Assembly (NCBI RefSeq): GCF_021278025.1
Contig: NZ_JAIBHJ010000004.1
Coordinates: 224,312-288,311, forward strand
Origin: Motilimonas sp. E26
GTDB lineage: Bacteria; Pseudomonadota; Gammaproteobacteria; Enterobacterales; CBDFNC01
Reading direction: 5' to 3'
Length of the DNA: 64,000 nucleotides
Shown: piece by piece, positions 37,686 through 48,594 of the stretch
Numbering within the stretch: position 1 is the stretch's first letter
Layout: every line of letters begins with the position of its first letter
Program-made: the position numbers and the translations under genes
Notes under the pieces: model-generated
Database searches by the model: none
What the model was told of the DNA's origin: nothing
What the model saw: only the letters and a program-made list of their open reading frames with translations

Positions 37686-38144
37686 TTAAACCGTGGCTAA
37701 AGGATAATGTTTCACGAGCGACAAGTCGGCTTTTTGGCCCGCGACAAAATCTTCAATCACTTCTAACACTAAGGCACTACGCAGTTTAGTTTGTTCCGTT
37801 TCTAACTCTGCTAGGGTGAGCCAATGACAGTTTATGATGTCAGGATCTTGAGGTTTACAGGCTGGCGGCGCTTGGTCAAATTCATAATAAAAGCAAAAGC
37901 GTAAGTAAGTGATATTGTTGATTGGACTAGTAAATAAATAGCTACCGACTAACCCTTGCGGGGTAATTGTTAACCCTGTTTCTTCCCAAACTTCACGCGT
38001 AACCGCGGCAATCAATGACTCATCAGACTCTAAGTGTCCGGCGGGCTGATTTAATACTGTTCGGCCATTATCTTGCTCTTCAACAACTAGATATTTTTGC
38101 TTGTATTTGATGATGCAAGCAACGGTAACATGGGGGCTAAACAT
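37686..38144 (-). CDS. nudJ: Nudix phosphatase NudJ
   Basis: A 152-residue Nudix hydrolase; E. coli NudJ acts on hydroxymethylpyrimidine pyrophosphate and nucleoside di- and triphosphates. The Nudix box runs from [20 protein letters not shown] through TGL, complete with the REVWEE metal-binding core. The N-terminus [12 protein letters not shown] matches E. coli. It overlaps rluE by 8 bases, so translation is coupled. Confidence 0.94.
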   Translation of the reverse strand: MFSPHVTVACIIKYKQKYLVVEEQDNGRTVLNQPAGHLESDESLIAAVTREVWEETGLTITPQGLVGSYLFTSPINNITYLRFCFYYEFDQAPPACKPQDPDIINCHWLTLAELETEQTKLRSALVLEVIEDFVAGQKADLSLVKHYPLATV

Positions 38145-38811
38145 GGTCTGAAACCTCTTTATATTGTCCAGAATTAATACCGTCTAGGGTCCAATTGCCT
38201 ATACGGTAGCGGACTAAACGTAATGTTGGGTGGCCGATATGTGCCGTCATGCGCCTAACCTGACGGTTACGACCTTCACTAATACTAATTGATAGCCAAG
38301 TAGTCGGGATGTTTTTACGCTCTCTGATTGGCGGGTTTCGTGGCCAAAGCTTAGGCGAAGCCATCACTTCAACCTTTGCCGGCAATGTCATGCCGTCTTT
38401 GAGCGCTACGCCACTGCGCAATTGTTCAAGTTTTTCAGCATTTGGCTCACCTTCGACTTGAACCCAGTATGTTTTGCTGGTGTTGGCTTTTGGTGATGTT
38501 ATTTTAGCCTGCAGCTTACCATTATTGGTCAGTACGAGTAGCCCTTCGCTGTCGCGATCTAAACGTCCGGCAGCATACACTTCTGGAATATCAATAAAGT
38601 TTTTCAATGTCGCTCGGTTGGCGTCATCAGTGAATTGACTGAGGACGTCAAATGGCTTGTTGAATAAAATAATTCGCGTTTTAGTAGGCGTTGATGTCGC
38701 CTTGTGAAATGCTTTAGGTTTTTTGCGTATTGCCGCTTTTCGTTTGCTAAAACTGGTTGCCGATTTGTTTGTTGGGCGTTTTTGGCTCTGTCGTATTGAC
38801 GATGTTCCCAT
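38137..38811 (-). CDS. rluE: 23S rRNA pseudouridine synthase RluE
   Basis: A 224-residue RsuA-family enzyme; E. coli RluE makes pseudouridine 2457 of 23S rRNA. The catalytic-Asp motif [14 protein letters not shown] and the C-terminal [20 protein letters not shown] are present. It has no S4 domain but carries a basic, Ser/Thr-rich N-terminal extension of about 45 residues, possibly RNA-binding. Synteny with nudJ and mnmA supports RluE over RluB or RluF. Confidence 0.93.
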   Translation of the reverse strand: MGTSSIRQSQKRPTNKSATSFSKRKAAIRKKPKAFHKATSTPTKTRIILFNKPFDVLSQFTDDANRATLKNFIDIPEVYAAGRLDRDSEGLLVLTNNGKLQAKITSPKANTSKTYWVQVEGEPNAEKLEQLRSGVALKDGMTLPAKVEVMASPKLWPRNPPIRERKNIPTTWLSISISEGRNRQVRRMTAHIGHPTLRLVRYRIGNWTLDGINSGQYKEVSDHV

Positions 38812-38953
38812 AGCGGATCAATCAGTGTCATGAAGTGGATGGCGCAATGATAGCAAAGAAAGAGCGAGATAGAAGAGATAAAAAATGCGATTTTTTATTG
38901 CAACAAGCTGTTTGCAATGAAGCAGGTGTTTTTTTGAACCAAAGTGCGTAAAA

Positions 38954-38982
38954 TAAAAAAAGCAGGAGAACCTGCTTTTTTT
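38954..38982. terminator. Bidirectional terminator after cspD
   Basis: An A7-GCAGG stem pairs with CCTGC-T7 around an AGAA loop. It lies 12 bases beyond the cspD stop on the minus strand and before rluE. Confidence 0.85.
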
Positions 38983-38993
38983 GTCAAGAAGCC

Positions 38994-39206
38994 TTATTTT
39001 TGCTCTAAGGGGCAAATTTCGGTGGCGTGTGAGCCTTTTGGACCTGCGTGCGTTTCAAACTGCACTTGTTGGCCGGCTTTTAGTGTGCGATAGCCTTCCA
39101 TTTGTATGGTTGAATAATGTGCAAATATGTCTTCACCGCCTTCTTCAGCACAAATAAAGCCAAAACCTTTTGCATTGTTAAACCATTTAACCGTACCGGT
39201 TGCCAT
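38994..39206 (-). CDS. cspD: Cold-shock-domain protein CspD
   Basis: A 70-residue cold-shock domain with RNP1 (KGFGFI) and RNP2-like (EDIFAHYS) nucleic-acid-binding motifs. Placement divergent from clpS-clpA, as in E. coli, identifies it as CspD, a stationary-phase protein that inhibits replication by binding single-stranded DNA. It ends in a typical bidirectional terminator. Confidence 0.92.
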   Translation of the reverse strand: MATGTVKWFNNAKGFGFICAEEGGEDIFAHYSTIQMEGYRTLKAGQQVQFETHAGPKGSHATEICPLEQK

Positions 39207-39424
39207 ACATCTGCATCCTTATTGTTGATTGAAATTAACCCTAAAAAATCATGTCTGTTACGCTTTAAGATATCAACGTACAATGATAAATATCATCAAT
39301 ATATCAATTTAGTAAAAATTCAGACATAGTCAAGGTGTTATTGCAAATGAATCGATTTGTTTGTGATGTCCATCGTGACAAAAACTATTTAGCATTCGGC
39401 CACCAGAGATACTAGTATTTTACT

Positions 39425-39742
39425 ATGAGCAAAATTCACGAACCTAACCACGACAGTCAGTTACTTGATGAAGTTAAAACCAAAATCCAACCGCCGTCGT
39501 TGTATAAGGTAATATTAAATAATGACGATTACACACCGATGGATTTTGTGATAGAAGTGTTACAACGTTTTTTTAACGCGGACATAGATAAGGCCACACA
39601 GATTATGTTGAGCGTTCATCACCATGGAAAAGGTATATGTGGCATATATACTGCAGAGATTGCAGAAACTAAAGTTGTTCAAGTTAACACCTATGCACGA
39701 GACAATGAACATCCTTTGTTGTGCACCATGGAAAAGGATTAA
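39425..39742 (+). CDS. clpS: ClpS, N-degron adaptor of ClpAP
   Basis: A 105-residue adaptor with an unstructured N-terminal tail and the conserved core [20 protein letters not shown], with SVHHHGKG (His residues of the N-degron pocket). It delivers substrates with N-terminal Leu, Phe, Tyr or Trp to ClpA. It lies 43 bases before clpA. Genes for the transferases that create such N-termini (aat, bpt) lie just downstream at 42413-43818. Confidence 0.97.
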   Translation: MSKIHEPNHDSQLLDEVKTKIQPPSLYKVILNNDDYTPMDFVIEVLQRFFNADIDKATQIMLSVHHHGKGICGIYTAEIAETKVVQVNTYARDNEHPLLCTMEKD

Positions 39743-39785
39743 TTGAGCGTTCGTCTTTTCGTCGTAGTATTTTTGGGAGTGTTAT

Positions 39786-42047
39786 ATGTTAAACAAAGAG
39801 CTAGAGCAAACACTTAACGACGCATTTAAAAGGGCCCGATTACATCGTCATGAATTTATGACGGTTGAGCATTTATTACTTGCCTTGTTAGACAATCCAT
39901 CCGCCAGTGATGCATTTAAGGCGTGCAGTGCTGATGTTGACGCATTGCGTAAAGAAATCACTGAATTTATTGAACAAACTACGCCTCTTATTCCAGTTGA
40001 TGATATTGATCGTGAAACCCAGCCAACCTTAGGCTTTCAGCGGGTGTTACAGCGCGCGGTGTTTCACGTTCAGTCTTCGGGTAATACCGAAGTGTCAGGT
40101 GCGAATGTGCTAGTGGCCATTTTTAGTGAGCAAGAATCACAGGCCGTATACTTCCTGAAAAAATCCGATATGTCGCGTTTAGACGTGGTGAATTATCTGT
40201 CTCATGGTATTCGTAAAAATGATGACAATGAACATAATTCCGGTCCCGATTCACCGATGATGGATGAAGCTGGTGAAGAGGGCAGTGTCAAACTTGAGAA
40301 TTATGCGGCTAATCTAAATCAGCTGGTTTTAGAAGGCCGTATTGATCCGCTAATAGGACGTGATGAAGAGCTTAATCGCAGTATTCAAGTGCTGTGCCGC
40401 CGTCGTAAAAACAATCCACTGTTAGTGGGTGAGGCTGGTGTGGGCAAAACAGCGATTGCCGAGGGCTTAGCTTACCGTATTGTTCACGGTGAAGTACCCG
40501 ATGTGATTGCTGATAGCACTATCTACTCACTCGACATGGGCTCTCTGTTAGCGGGTACAAAATACCGTGGTGATTTTGAGAAGCGTTTTAAAAATTTACT
40601 TAAACAAATTGAGAAAAAAGATAACGCTATTTTGTTTATTGATGAAATTCATACCATTATTGGCGCAGGGGCCGCTTCAGGTGGGCAAATGGATGCCGCA
40701 AACTTGATCAAACCATTGCTAAGTAATGGCTTGCTGCGCTGCATTGGCTCGACCACTTATCAAGAGTACAATCAAATATTTGAGAAAGATCGCGCTTTGG
40801 CTCGTCGTTTTCAAAAAGTTGATATTGTCGAGCCGTCAGTCGATGACACGACTCGTATACTGATGGGACTGAAACCTCGCTACGAGCAACACCACGACGT
40901 GCGTTACACCGCTAAAGCTTTACGTGCCGCGGCTGAGTTAAGTGCTAAGTATATCAATGAACGCCACCTACCTGATAAGGCTATCGATGTTATTGATGAA
41001 GCGGGGGCAAGTGTACGCTTATTGCCGATCAGCAAACGTCGTAAAACCATTAATGTGGGTGATATTGAAGCCATCGTGTCAAAAATGGCTCGAATTCCGA
41101 AAAAATCGGTTTCTGCATCTGATAAAGATATTTTGAAAAATCTATCCCGCAATTTGAAAATGGTGGTGTTTGGTCAAGATAATGCCATTGAAGCGCTGAC
41201 TGACGCGATCCGTTTGAGCCGCTCTGGCTTAGGCAATGAAGTGAAGCCAGTGGGCTCATTTTTGTTTGCAGGCCCAACAGGGGTTGGTAAAACAGAGGTG
41301 ACGCAACAAATTGCGAAAGTAATGGGCGTTGAGCTTATTCGCTTTGATATGTCAGAGTATATGGAGCGTCACGCGGTCTCTCGCTTAATTGGTGCGCCTC
41401 CTGGCTACGTTGGTTATGATCAAGGTGGCATGCTAACCGATGCTGTTATCAAGCATCCACACAGTGTGGTGTTGCTTGATGAAATAGAGAAAGCCCATTC
41501 AGATGTGTTTAACTTATTGCTACAAGTAATGGATCACGGCACATTAACTGATAATAATGGCCGTAAGGCTGATTTTCGTAATGTGATTTTAGTGATGACC
41601 ACTAATGCCGGTGTGCAAGAGACGGTGCGCAATAGCATTGGCTTTAAAGCGCAAGATCAAAGTTATGATGCATTAGACGAGATTAATCGTACTTTCTCAC
41701 CTGAGTTCAGAAACCGGCTAGACAATATTATTTGGTTTAATCACCTTGATATGGACGTGATTTACCAAGTTGTTGATAAGTTTATCGTGGAGTTGCAAGC
41801 TCAACTGGATAAGAAAGGTGTATCTATGGTGGTGGATCAAGATGCAAGAGAGTGGCTTGCTACTAAGGGTTACGATAAGGCAATGGGTGCCCGCCCAATG
41901 GCTCGAGTGATCCAAGAGCATCTGAAAAAACCGTTAGCGAATGAAATACTCTTTGGTGGTTTAGTTAGCGGCGGCGATGTGCGTGTGTCTCTGAAAGATG
42001 ATGAACTTAGATTTAACTATTCAGAAGTGGGTGAGCCTGTTGCTTAG
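39786..42047 (+). CDS. clpA: ClpA, AAA+ unfoldase of the ClpAP protease
   Basis: A 753-residue protein with an N-terminal ClpS-binding domain and two AAA+ modules. The Walker A motifs are GEAGVGKT (about residue 218) and GPTGVGKT (about 498), with Walker B LFIDEIHT and VVLLDEIE. The ClpP-contacting loop sits in the second module (NSIGFK region). Length matches E. coli (758). The transcript ends at a strong bidirectional hairpin. Confidence 0.97.
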   Translation: MLNKELEQTLNDAFKRARLHRHEFMTVEHLLLALLDNPSASDAFKACSADVDALRKEITEFIEQTTPLIPVDDIDRETQPTLGFQRVLQRAVFHVQSSGNTEVSGANVLVAIFSEQESQAVYFLKKSDMSRLDVVNYLSHGIRKNDDNEHNSGPDSPMMDEAGEEGSVKLENYAANLNQLVLEGRIDPLIGRDEELNRSIQVLCRRRKNNPLLVGEAGVGKTAIAEGLAYRIVHGEVPDVIADSTIYSLDMGSLLAGTKYRGDFEKRFKNLLKQIEKKDNAILFIDEIHTIIGAGAASGGQMDAANLIKPLLSNGLLRCIGSTTYQEYNQIFEKDRALARRFQKVDIVEPSVDDTTRILMGLKPRYEQHHDVRYTAKALRAAAELSAKYINERHLPDKAIDVIDEAGASVRLLPISKRRKTINVGDIEAIVSKMARIPKKSVSASDKDILKNLSRNLKMVVFGQDNAIEALTDAIRLSRSGLGNEVKPVGSFLFAGPTGVGKTEVTQQIAKVMGVELIRFDMSEYMERHAVSRLIGAPPGYVGYDQGGMLTDAVIKHPHSVVLLDEIEKAHSDVFNLLLQVMDHGTLTDNNGRKADFRNVILVMTTNAGVQETVRNSIGFKAQDQSYDALDEINRTFSPEFRNRLDNIIWFNHLDMDVIYQVVDKFIVELQAQLDKKGVSMVVDQDAREWLATKGYDKAMGARPMARVIQEHLKKPLANEILFGGLVSGGDVRVSLKDDELRFNYSEVGEPVA

Positions 42048-42071
42048 GCCTGAATGGTATAATTGACACCA

Positions 42072-42099
42072 AAAAAAACCAGCGTAAGCTGGTTTTTTT
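42072..42099. terminator. Bidirectional terminator between clpA and infA
   Basis: A 12-bp stem (42072-42083 with 42088-42099) with a GTAA loop, A-run on one side and T-run on the other. It serves both convergent genes. Confidence 0.9.
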
Positions 42100-42109
42100 A
42101 TGGCGAAGA

Positions 42110-42352
<243 letters not shown>

Positions 42353-42412
42353 CTATTTTTTGACCGCCGAATAATGCCAGATTTGCATGAAAGGGTAAAG
42401 AAATGGCTGAAT

Positions 42413-43138
42413 TTAATTCGTGAATTTATGCCAATCACCGCGGATCAAGCGTTCATAGGGTGAAAATCGGGTCTTATAATTCATTTTTTCACAGTCATCG
42501 ACTTGGTAACCTAGGTATAGCCAAGGCAATGCTAGGCTTTTTGCATAGCTTAATTGTTGCAAAATGGCGAAGGTGCCAAGAGACAAATGCCCAAAGTCAG
42601 GGTGAAAAAAAGTATACATCGCACTGAGACTCGCCGTGCCAACATCGGTTACCGCTACTGCAATTAGCGTATCATGGTCATAAAATTCCAAATAATGCGG
42701 TGATAGCCAAGGTGCTAGGACAAACTGCTCGTATTGAATAAGATCGGCCGGATACATGCTGCCGTCTTGATGACGAGTATTAATGTACTTTTTATAGAGC
42801 TCGAAATATTCAGGCTTATTCTGATGGCTGATTTTCACGACGATAGCTTGGTTCTTTTTGACTACTCGTTTTTGGCTTTTTGTTAGCTGAATACTATTAA
42901 CAGGTAAGCGAATTGATTGGCATTGTTGACAGTGGCGGCAGTGAGGACGATAAATGTCTTTGCCACTGCGGCGGAAACCTAGGCTAAGGAGTCGTTCATA
43001 GTCGTGAGGGTTGAACATACCCGGATCCATCATTACGAGTAGCTGCTCTTTTTTTTCTGGCAAATAGCTACAAGTATGCTCAGGAGTCAAGCCGACTTTT
43101 AAGATAATTTCAGATGAATTGTCTGTTTTGTCCAACAT
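42413..43138 (-). CDS. bpt: Aspartate/glutamate leucyltransferase (Bpt/Ate type)
   Basis: A 241-residue N-end-rule transferase of the Bpt/ATE1 fold that adds Leu from Leu-tRNA to N-terminal Asp or Glu. The N-terminal cysteine-rich region is present: PEHTCSYL, then PHCRHCQQC. AGGAA lies 5 bases before the ATG at 43138. The gene overlaps the end of aat by 40 bases in another frame, so the two are cotranscribed. E. coli lacks bpt; Vibrio and Shewanella have it. Confidence 0.94.
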   Translation of the reverse strand: MLDKTDNSSEIILKVGLTPEHTCSYLPEKKEQLLVMMDPGMFNPHDYERLLSLGFRRSGKDIYRPHCRHCQQCQSIRLPVNSIQLTKSQKRVVKKNQAIVVKISHQNKPEYFELYKKYINTRHQDGSMYPADLIQYEQFVLAPWLSPHYLEFYDHDTLIAVAVTDVGTASLSAMYTFFHPDFGHLSLGTFAILQQLSYAKSLALPWLYLGYQVDDCEKMNYKTRFSPYERLIRGDWHKFTN

Positions 43139-43818
43139 TCTGTTCCTATTGGCTCTTTTGCCAGCCGTTGTACTTGCATGAGAAATCGATTTCGCGTTTG
43201 TGACTGAACTCCGAGTGAAGAGAGATGCGGATTTGGAATTTGTGCATCAATTAACTGACCACCATGTTGTCCAAAATGCCGACATAATGCGATAAAAGCC
43301 AGTTTTGATGCGTTAGATGCGCGATGAAACATAGATTCACCACAAAATAAACGGCCAATATTGACGCCGTAAATACCGCCCACAAGTTGAGTTTGTTGCC
43401 AAACTTCAATCGAGTGGGCATGGCCCAGTTGATGTAGTTGAATGTAAGCCTGCTGCATTTCAGGGGTGATCCAAGTGCCATCATCTTTGCGTTCATCGGC
43501 GCAAGCCCTTATTACTTCAGTAAAGCCAATGTTGACGGTAATTTCAAATTTGTGTTGTCGAATGAGGCGTGCCATAGAGCGGCTTATATGTACTTCACCC
43601 GGTATAATGGTTGCTCGTTCACTGGGGCTCCACCACATTATGGGTTGGTTATCACTGAACCAAGGGAAAATTCCTTTTTGATAAGCGGCTAATAAACGAG
43701 TAGGGCTTAAATCACCACCAACTGCCAGTAGCCCATCAGGTTCAGTTAATGCTAGGCTTGGATCAGGAAATAAACTCGCTTGCTGAGTTAATTGCGTTAT
43801 AAAATGACTCATGACCAT
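43099..43818 (-). CDS. aat: Leucyl/phenylalanyl-tRNA-protein transferase
   Basis: A 239-residue enzyme that adds Leu or Phe to N-terminal Lys or Arg, creating a ClpS-recognised N-degron. Conserved blocks PDGLLAVGGDLSPTRLLAAY, GIFPWF and GGIYGVNIGRLFCGESMF are present. ATGs at 43818 and 43812 are both possible; neither has a clear ribosome site. It is the first gene of the aat-bpt pair and is divergent from the glycine-zipper gene. Confidence 0.95.
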   Translation of the reverse strand: MVMSHFITQLTQQASLFPDPSLALTEPDGLLAVGGDLSPTRLLAAYQKGIFPWFSDNQPIMWWSPSERATIIPGEVHISRSMARLIRQHKFEITVNIGFTEVIRACADERKDDGTWITPEMQQAYIQLHQLGHAHSIEVWQQTQLVGGIYGVNIGRLFCGESMFHRASNASKLAFIALCRHFGQHGGQLIDAQIPNPHLSSLGVQSQTRNRFLMQVQRLAKEPIGTECWTKQTIHLKLS

Positions 43819-43841
43819 TCAGTAATATTAAGAAGGTAATT

Positions 43842-44345
43842 ATGGCGCATCATAAATACAGTTTGTTGAGGCGACTCGTTTTGATTTGTGTCGCTATGAT
43901 GGCCTCGAATTTTATCGTAGCTAGTTCTTACGGTGCCGATTTATATCAGCGTAATGTTGCCCGGCCTGTGAATCAAGTGGTATTTGCCTCAGTTGATTCT
44001 GCAAGAAATATAACGAAGCAACAAGTGCTCCAGTCAACTCGTCATGGTTGGCATACATTATCTGGCGCACTTATAGGTGGCTTATTAGGTTATCAATTTG
44101 GCGATGGAACGGGGCAAATCGTTGCTACTACCGCTGGGGCTGTGTTGGGGGCTGGGATAGCAGATTACCGTTCACAAACGCCGATTGTCTTGGAGTATCA
44201 GTTGGTTGAGCTGTTGTTAAAAACCGAGCAGGGCGAATTAATTAATGTTATTCAAGATAAAGATCCCAATATGAGGTTTAAACGAGGGGACGCCGTTCGT
44301 ATCTTGTATTTCGATGAAGGCGTTAGAGTTGACCTGGCCTATTAA
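43842..44345 (+). CDS. Glycine-zipper envelope protein with signal peptide
   Basis: A 167-residue exported protein. A Sec signal (about residues 1-31, ending SSYGA) has no lipobox Cys, unlike SlyB lipoproteins. A glycine-zipper segment (GALIGGLLGYQFGDGTGQIV, then AGAVLGAGIADY) forms a predicted membrane-inserting hairpin typical of Rickettsia-17-kDa/SlyB-like surface proteins. The C-terminal part is a small beta domain. AAGGT precedes the ATG. The function is unknown; it is probably outer-membrane associated. Confidence 0.8.
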   Translation: MAHHKYSLLRRLVLICVAMMASNFIVASSYGADLYQRNVARPVNQVVFASVDSARNITKQQVLQSTRHGWHTLSGALIGGLLGYQFGDGTGQIVATTAGAVLGAGIADYRSQTPIVLEYQLVELLLKTEQGELINVIQDKDPNMRFKRGDAVRILYFDEGVRVDLAY

Positions 44346-44348
44346 TAT

Positions 44349-44363
44349 AGGGTCTTAGACCCT
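44349..44363. terminator. Short hairpin between convergent genes
   Basis: A 6-bp AGGGTC/GACCCT stem with a 3-base loop sits in the 28-base gap between the glycine-zipper gene (+) and the diguanylate cyclase gene (-). T-runs are poor, so terminator activity is uncertain. Confidence 0.4.
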
Positions 44364-44373
44364 CATTTAAGTG

Positions 44374-45636
44374 TTAAAAATCAGCGTCGGTATCGTTGTA
44401 AACGCGGTTGCGACCATCGTTTTTTGCTTCATAAAGTAATTTGTCGGCACGATTAAGTTGGCTATCTAATGAATCACCAATGAAGTTACTCACGCCAAAA
44501 CTAGCGGTTATCCAAACGTCTTGCTCATTAGCCACGATTGGGCTTTGTGCCAGTTTCTCTCTGAATTTGTTGAGTCGCGAACTGGCGAGTTCGTTGTCTG
44601 TGTCTGTCATTAGGATACAAAACTCCTCGCCGCCGAGACGAGCCACAACAGATTTTGGAAAGCAGATTGTGAGCATATTGGCAACGTGTTTTAGGGCGAT
44701 ATCACCTACCTCATGACCATAGGTATCATTCACTTCTTTAAAGTGGTCAATATCCATGCAGGTTACAGCTAAACTGTATTGGCCCTGCTTTGCCCTGGCG
44801 TGAAGTTGAGCCCCTTGAATGAAGAGGTAACGGCGATTATACAATTTTGTCATAAAATCACGATTGGCTGTCGCTTGGATTTCAGCAACCAGTTCAATGT
44901 GGTCCAAGGTTTGATTTACTCGGCAGTATAATTCTTCATGAATGAACGGTTTACTCAGAAAATCATTGGCGCCATGTTTAATGAAACGTGCCGACAGTGA
45001 AGGTTCATTGGCAGATGAAAGCCCGATAATGGCCAATTGATTTTTATCGAAGCGTTGACGCAAGGCTTGAACGAGTTGAAAGCCGTCCATATTTGGCATG
45101 TTGTAATCAGTCAAAAGAATCTTTATGTCGGGCTCTTGTTCTAACATTGAGAGTGCTGCCACACCATCATTGGCTGTGTAAACTTGGAATAAATGCTGTT
45201 TTAACAGTCCCTCCAAATAGCTACGTGATACCTTAGAATCTTCTACTACCAGCAGTTTTATAAACTGATTCTTGTGTAAACGCTGCAATAAGCTAATGGC
45301 ATAATTAAAAGAATAGGTACTGTCTTTAATGACGTAATCAACCACACCCATATTGAGCAATTTTTCACGCATTGTCTCGTTATAATCACCCGTTAATACA
45401 ATAGAAGGAAGTTGATGAGCCAGTGTGTAAGCAACGGCCTCGCCGGGTGCGGCGTCGGGGAGATTTAAGTCAACCATGGCAGCAAAGTACGCTTTGCTGC
45501 CATTATTTTTTATCAATGCTCTGCATTCAGCCATGCTCTTTGCAGAGTCGGTAGGGATGTTTAAGGTTTTTTGGATCACTTGCAGTAAGATATTTCTAAC
45601 CGTACTGCTATCTTCGATGACCAGTATTTTTTTCAT
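44374..45636 (-). CDS. Two-receiver diguanylate cyclase (REC-REC-GGDEF)
   Basis: A 420-residue cytoplasmic protein with PleD-like architecture. REC1 (about 1-120) has the acidic pair near residue 8 and a phospho-Asp candidate in MVDLNLPD. REC2 (about 127-245) has VVEDSKVSR and LLTDYNMPNMDG. The GGDEF domain has GGEEF at residues 335-339, a functional cyclic-di-GMP synthase signature. No RxxD inhibitory site is seen five residues before GGEEF, so simple product inhibition is unlikely. It starts 14 bases after the trxB stop with no hairpin between, so it may be cotranscribed. No histidine kinase is adjacent. Confidence 0.92.
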   Translation of the reverse strand: MKKILVIEDSSTVRNILLQVIQKTLNIPTDSAKSMAECRALIKNNGSKAYFAAMVDLNLPDAAPGEAVAYTLAHQLPSIVLTGDYNETMREKLLNMGVVDYVIKDSTYSFNYAISLLQRLHKNQFIKLLVVEDSKVSRSYLEGLLKQHLFQVYTANDGVAALSMLEQEPDIKILLTDYNMPNMDGFQLVQALRQRFDKNQLAIIGLSSANEPSLSARFIKHGANDFLSKPFIHEELYCRVNQTLDHIELVAEIQATANRDFMTKLYNRRYLFIQGAQLHARAKQGQYSLAVTCMDIDHFKEVNDTYGHEVGDIALKHVANMLTICFPKSVVARLGGEEFCILMTDTDNELASSRLNKFREKLAQSPIVANEQDVWITASFGVSNFIGDSLDSQLNRADKLLYEAKNDGRNRVYNDTDADF

Positions 45637-45650
45637 CCCTATCTCATTTT

Positions 45651-46619
<969 letters not shown>

Positions 46620-46761
46620 CTAGTAATGCTTGAGGTGATTGTATGGAAATAATAACAGTGGGTAAAGCGGCGAAATATATCTACAGAATAAATCACCGCT
46701 AACTAGCAAAAATGGTCAACGGATAAAAGCATCGACAGAACAATTTGTTATATTTTATAAA

Positions 46762-46800
46762 AAAAGGAGCTGAAAATATAAGCTCCTTTTGAGTTTTTTT
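46762..46800 (-). terminator. Terminator of ald
   Basis: A 10-bp stem (46762-46771 with 46781-46790) with a 9-base loop. On the minus strand it is followed by TTTTTATAAAA, just beyond the ald stop. Confidence 0.75.
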
Positions 46801-47917
46801 ATAAATTAAGCACCTGAGTGGTTGAGATCCAGGGCTTTTGTTGGCTAATTGCGACTTGCTCATTAGTAATCTGGCCGTTAAATACATTTAGTCCAGCCAG
46901 CAAGCCCGGATCTTGACGCATGGCCTCCACAGCGCCGAGCTCTGCCAGTTTAATTACATAGGGAAGGGTGGCATGATTGAGAGCAAAAGTGGCCGTTCGA
47001 GCGACTGCGCCTGGCATGTTGGCAACACAATAATGCACTATGTTATCAACAATATAAATAGGATCATCGTGGGTGGTTGGATGAGAAGTTTCGCAGCAGC
47101 CTCCTTGGTCTATTGCAACATCAACAATTACCGCACCCGGTTTCATTTTTTTCAGTAATGCTTTTGTGATGAGTTTCGGTGCGGCTGCGCCGGGTAGCAG
47201 TACGGCAGCAATCACTAGATCGGCACGGATCACTTCTTGTTCTAAGTTTTCTGCATTTGAGTAAAGGGTCGTCAAGGTATTAGCATATTGCCGATCCAGT
47301 TGTTCTAAAGTATTAATATTCTTATCTAAAACAGTTACATCCGCGCCCATGCCGATCGCAATCTTAATGGCATTTTGACCCACCTTACCGCCGCCAATAA
47401 CCAGCACTTTAGCGGGTGCGACACCAGGCACCCCTGCTAACAGTAACCCTCTGCCACCCCAAGACTTTTCAAGAGCCATCGCACCGGCTTGGATGGCCAT
47501 TCTACCAGCCACTTCAGACATTGGTGACAGTAAAGGTAGTGTGCCATTTTTATCAGTAACAGTTTCATATGCTATACATGTGGCTCGACTCTTGATAAGA
47601 TCCTCAGTTTGGAGCAGATCTGGCGCTAAATGTAAATAGGTAAAAAGAACGTGTTCAGGTTTAAGTAATGCTCGTTCTGACGCTTGAGGCTCTTTTACCT
47701 TGACTATCATCTCAGATTTTGAGAATAGTTCACTAGCACTGGCAACTATGTTTGCTCCAGCTGCTTTAAACTCAGCATCGGTGAGGTCAATTCCTGCACC
47801 GGCATTAGTTTCAATATTGACTATGTGGCCTAAGCGAGTTAACTCTCGCACACTAGATGGGACTAAGCCAACGCGGTACTCGTGATTTTTGATTTCTTTT
47901 GGTACGCCAATAATCAT
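46799..47917 (-). CDS. ald: Alanine dehydrogenase
   Basis: A 372-residue NAD-dependent enzyme that interconverts L-alanine with pyruvate plus ammonia. The N-terminus MIIGVPKEIKNHEYRVGLVP (with the substrate-binding Arg), the Rossmann VLVIGGGKVGQNAIKIAIGM and DVAIDQGGCCETSHPT are characteristic. It is divergent from lrp across about 150 bases. This layout is common in Shewanella and Vibrio and suggests regulation by Lrp in response to leucine or alanine, which is inferred from position. Confidence 0.96.
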   Translation of the reverse strand: MIIGVPKEIKNHEYRVGLVPSSVRELTRLGHIVNIETNAGAGIDLTDAEFKAAGANIVASASELFSKSEMIVKVKEPQASERALLKPEHVLFTYLHLAPDLLQTEDLIKSRATCIAYETVTDKNGTLPLLSPMSEVAGRMAIQAGAMALEKSWGGRGLLLAGVPGVAPAKVLVIGGGKVGQNAIKIAIGMGADVTVLDKNINTLEQLDRQYANTLTTLYSNAENLEQEVIRADLVIAAVLLPGAAAPKLITKALLKKMKPGAVIVDVAIDQGGCCETSHPTTHDDPIYIVDNIVHYCVANMPGAVARTATFALNHATLPYVIKLAELGAVEAMRQDPGLLAGLNVFNGQITNEQVAISQQKPWISTTQVLNL

Positions 47918-48065
47918 TATTCACCTCACTCATTGTTGGGGTTGGGTTGAGAAATATAAAAGGCTATCACGCTAGTATAGGCGGAAAAATAACCGCCCAT
48001 GCACCTATAATTAAATTTAAAGCGTGATATTATTTTACTGGGATGTAATTAAATGGAATATAATA

Positions 48066-48560
48066 ATGATGGAAGTAAATACTAGACCACTTAAGGATTT
48101 GGATCGCATTGACCGTAATATCTTAAATGAATTACAAAAAGATGGCCGAATTTCTAATGTTGAGCTCTCAAAGCGTGTTGGCTTAAGCCCAACACCTTGT
48201 TTAGAACGTGTACGCCGCCTTGAACGCCAAGGTTACATTAAGGGCTACACAGCAATTCTAAACCCATTATACCTAGATGCATCCTTGTTGGTGTTTGTTG
48301 AAATTACCCTTAATCGCGGCGCGCCGGATGTATTTGAGCAATTCAACAGTGCAGTTCAGGAATTAGAAGAAATTCAAGAATGTCATCTTGTCTCTGGCGA
48401 TTTTGATTACTTACTAAAAACCCGCGTGTGTGACATGTCGGCTTACCGCAAATTGCTAGGTGAAACCTTGTTGCGGTTACCTGGTGTTAACGATACTCGC
48501 ACTTATGTGGTGATGGAAGAAGTGAAACAGTCCAATTCTTTAGTGATAAAGACTCGCTAA
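48066..48560 (+). CDS. lrp: Leucine-responsive regulatory protein
   Basis: A 164-residue global regulator with an N-terminal helix-turn-helix (SNVELSKRVGLSPTPCLERV) and a C-terminal RAM effector domain. From KDLDRIDRNILNELQKDG onward it is almost identical to E. coli Lrp. The start is placed at the double ATG 48066/48069 by that alignment. An upstream in-frame ATT/ATG-like extension from 48024 is rejected. It ends before a short hairpin terminator and precedes ftsK, as in E. coli. Confidence 0.97.
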   Translation: MMEVNTRPLKDLDRIDRNILNELQKDGRISNVELSKRVGLSPTPCLERVRRLERQGYIKGYTAILNPLYLDASLLVFVEITLNRGAPDVFEQFNSAVQELEEIQECHLVSGDFDYLLKTRVCDMSAYRKLLGETLLRLPGVNDTRTYVVMEEVKQSNSLVIKTR

Positions 48561-48594
48561 GCTTTACCTTAGCAGTTAAATGGATACAATAAAG

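Noticed and set aside
48024..48065. A 14-residue N-terminal extension of Lrp
   Set aside because: The hydrophobic, Trp-containing extension has no counterpart in Lrp; the double ATG at 48066/48069 matches the conserved start.
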